From contig QMSU01000057.1 of assembly GCA_003650975.1 (NCBI GenBank), positions 1 to 6,755 on the forward strand: a stretch of DNA of 6,755 nt, written 5' to 3'. Position 1 is the first letter of the stretch, and each line of letters starts with the position of its first letter. The stretch comes from Thermoplasmata archaeon (lineage in GTDB: Archaea; Thermoplasmatota; E2; UBA202; JdFR-43). The position numbers and the translations under genes were made by a program. The notes below the pieces were generated by a model. It was given only the letters and a program-made list of their open reading frames with translations. It searched no databases and was not told the DNA's origin. This document shows, piece by piece, positions 6,490-6,755 of the stretch.

Positions 6490-6755
6490 ATGAAAACCGC
6501 CCTGTATGAGCTGCACCGGGAACTGGGAGCAACCTTTACCACGTTTATGGGCTATGAAATGCCCCTGATGTATGATTCAATACAGAAAGAGCATCTCAAT
6601 GTGCGCCATGGTGTCGGCATCTTTGATGTAAGTCACATGGGAAACATCATCATAAAGGGAAGAGATGCGGAAAGGTTACTGAGTAAAATCACGGTGGAGA
6701 GGGCTGAAAAAATAAAGAAAGGAATGGGCCAGTATACCCTCCTTCTGAACCAGGA
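6490..6755 (+). CDS. gcvT: Aminomethyltransferase (glycine cleavage T protein), 3'-truncated by the window edge
   Basis: T protein takes the aminomethyl group from the lipoylated H protein, releases ammonia and passes the one-carbon unit to a tetrahydrofolate-type carrier in the cytoplasm. Only the first 88 residues are present. The reading frame stays open to the window end, and it begins MKTALYELHRELGATFTTFM. Diagnostic matches are LYELHRELGA (5-14), MGYEMPLMYDS (20-30), EHLNVRHGVGIFDVSHMG (34-51) and GMGQYTLLLNQ (78-88), which follow the family pattern EHxxVRxxxGxFDxSHMG closely. The family is normally about 360-400 residues long, so roughly three quarters lies beyond the edge. The start at ATG 6490 gives the canonical N-terminus. 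It lies 45 bp after the receiver stop and has its own TATA-like box. Whether the rest of the glycine cleavage system follows cannot be seen here. Confidence 0.95.
   Translation, partial: MKTALYELHRELGATFTTFMGYEMPLMYDSIQKEHLNVRHGVGIFDVSHMGNIIIKGRDAERLLSKITVERAEKIKKGMGQYTLLLNQ

Noticed and set aside
1..6755. CRISPR array, insertion sequence, integrase site or defence system
   Set aside because: There are no spaced direct repeats, terminal inverted repeats, transposase-like frames or defence-protein motifs. The window is almost fully occupied by recognisable genes of uniform appearance.

Overview
The window looks archaeal, from a euryarchaeote-like lineage. The evidence is an archaeal/eukaryal-type glycyl-tRNA synthetase, TATA-like boxes about 25 bp upstream of starts that lack a Shine-Dalgarno sequence, and one clear GGAGG ribosome binding site of archaeal type. 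The gene mix (secreted gingipain-like protease, acyl-CoA synthetase of the MACS type, glycine cleavage T protein) would suit a peptide- or amino-acid-using heterotroph, perhaps in the Thermoplasmatota. That placement is inference and has not been tested by any search.

Left part (1-4203, plus strand): three tightly packed genes. The 3' part of a multi-CBS-domain protein is followed after 4 bp by glyS. The glyS stop codon overlaps (ATGA) the likely start of a large secreted protein. That protein has a signal peptide, two CWB2-like cell-surface modules, a beta-rich middle and a C-terminal peptidase C25 (gingipain-like) domain with its catalytic His and Cys visible. The spacing suggests one transcription unit.

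Middle (4208-5830, minus strand): an AMP-forming acyl-CoA synthetase of the medium-chain (MACS/ACSM) group, complete with all its signature motifs. It converges tail to tail with the protease gene, leaving only 4 bp between the stop codons.

Right part (5831-6755): a 188-bp divergent intergenic region carries a promoter for the synthetase (minus strand) and one for a stand-alone response-regulator receiver protein (plus strand), with a short inverted repeat just upstream of the latter. The receiver is unusual: it has an insertion of about 15 residues after the phospho-accepting Asp, and Arg in place of the near-invariant Lys. A further promoter leads into gcvT, which runs off the right edge.

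I see no CRISPR array, insertion sequence, tRNA, rRNA or other mobile element. The points most worth following are the architecture of the surface protease and the atypical receiver. The rest is ordinary archaeal housekeeping and metabolism.
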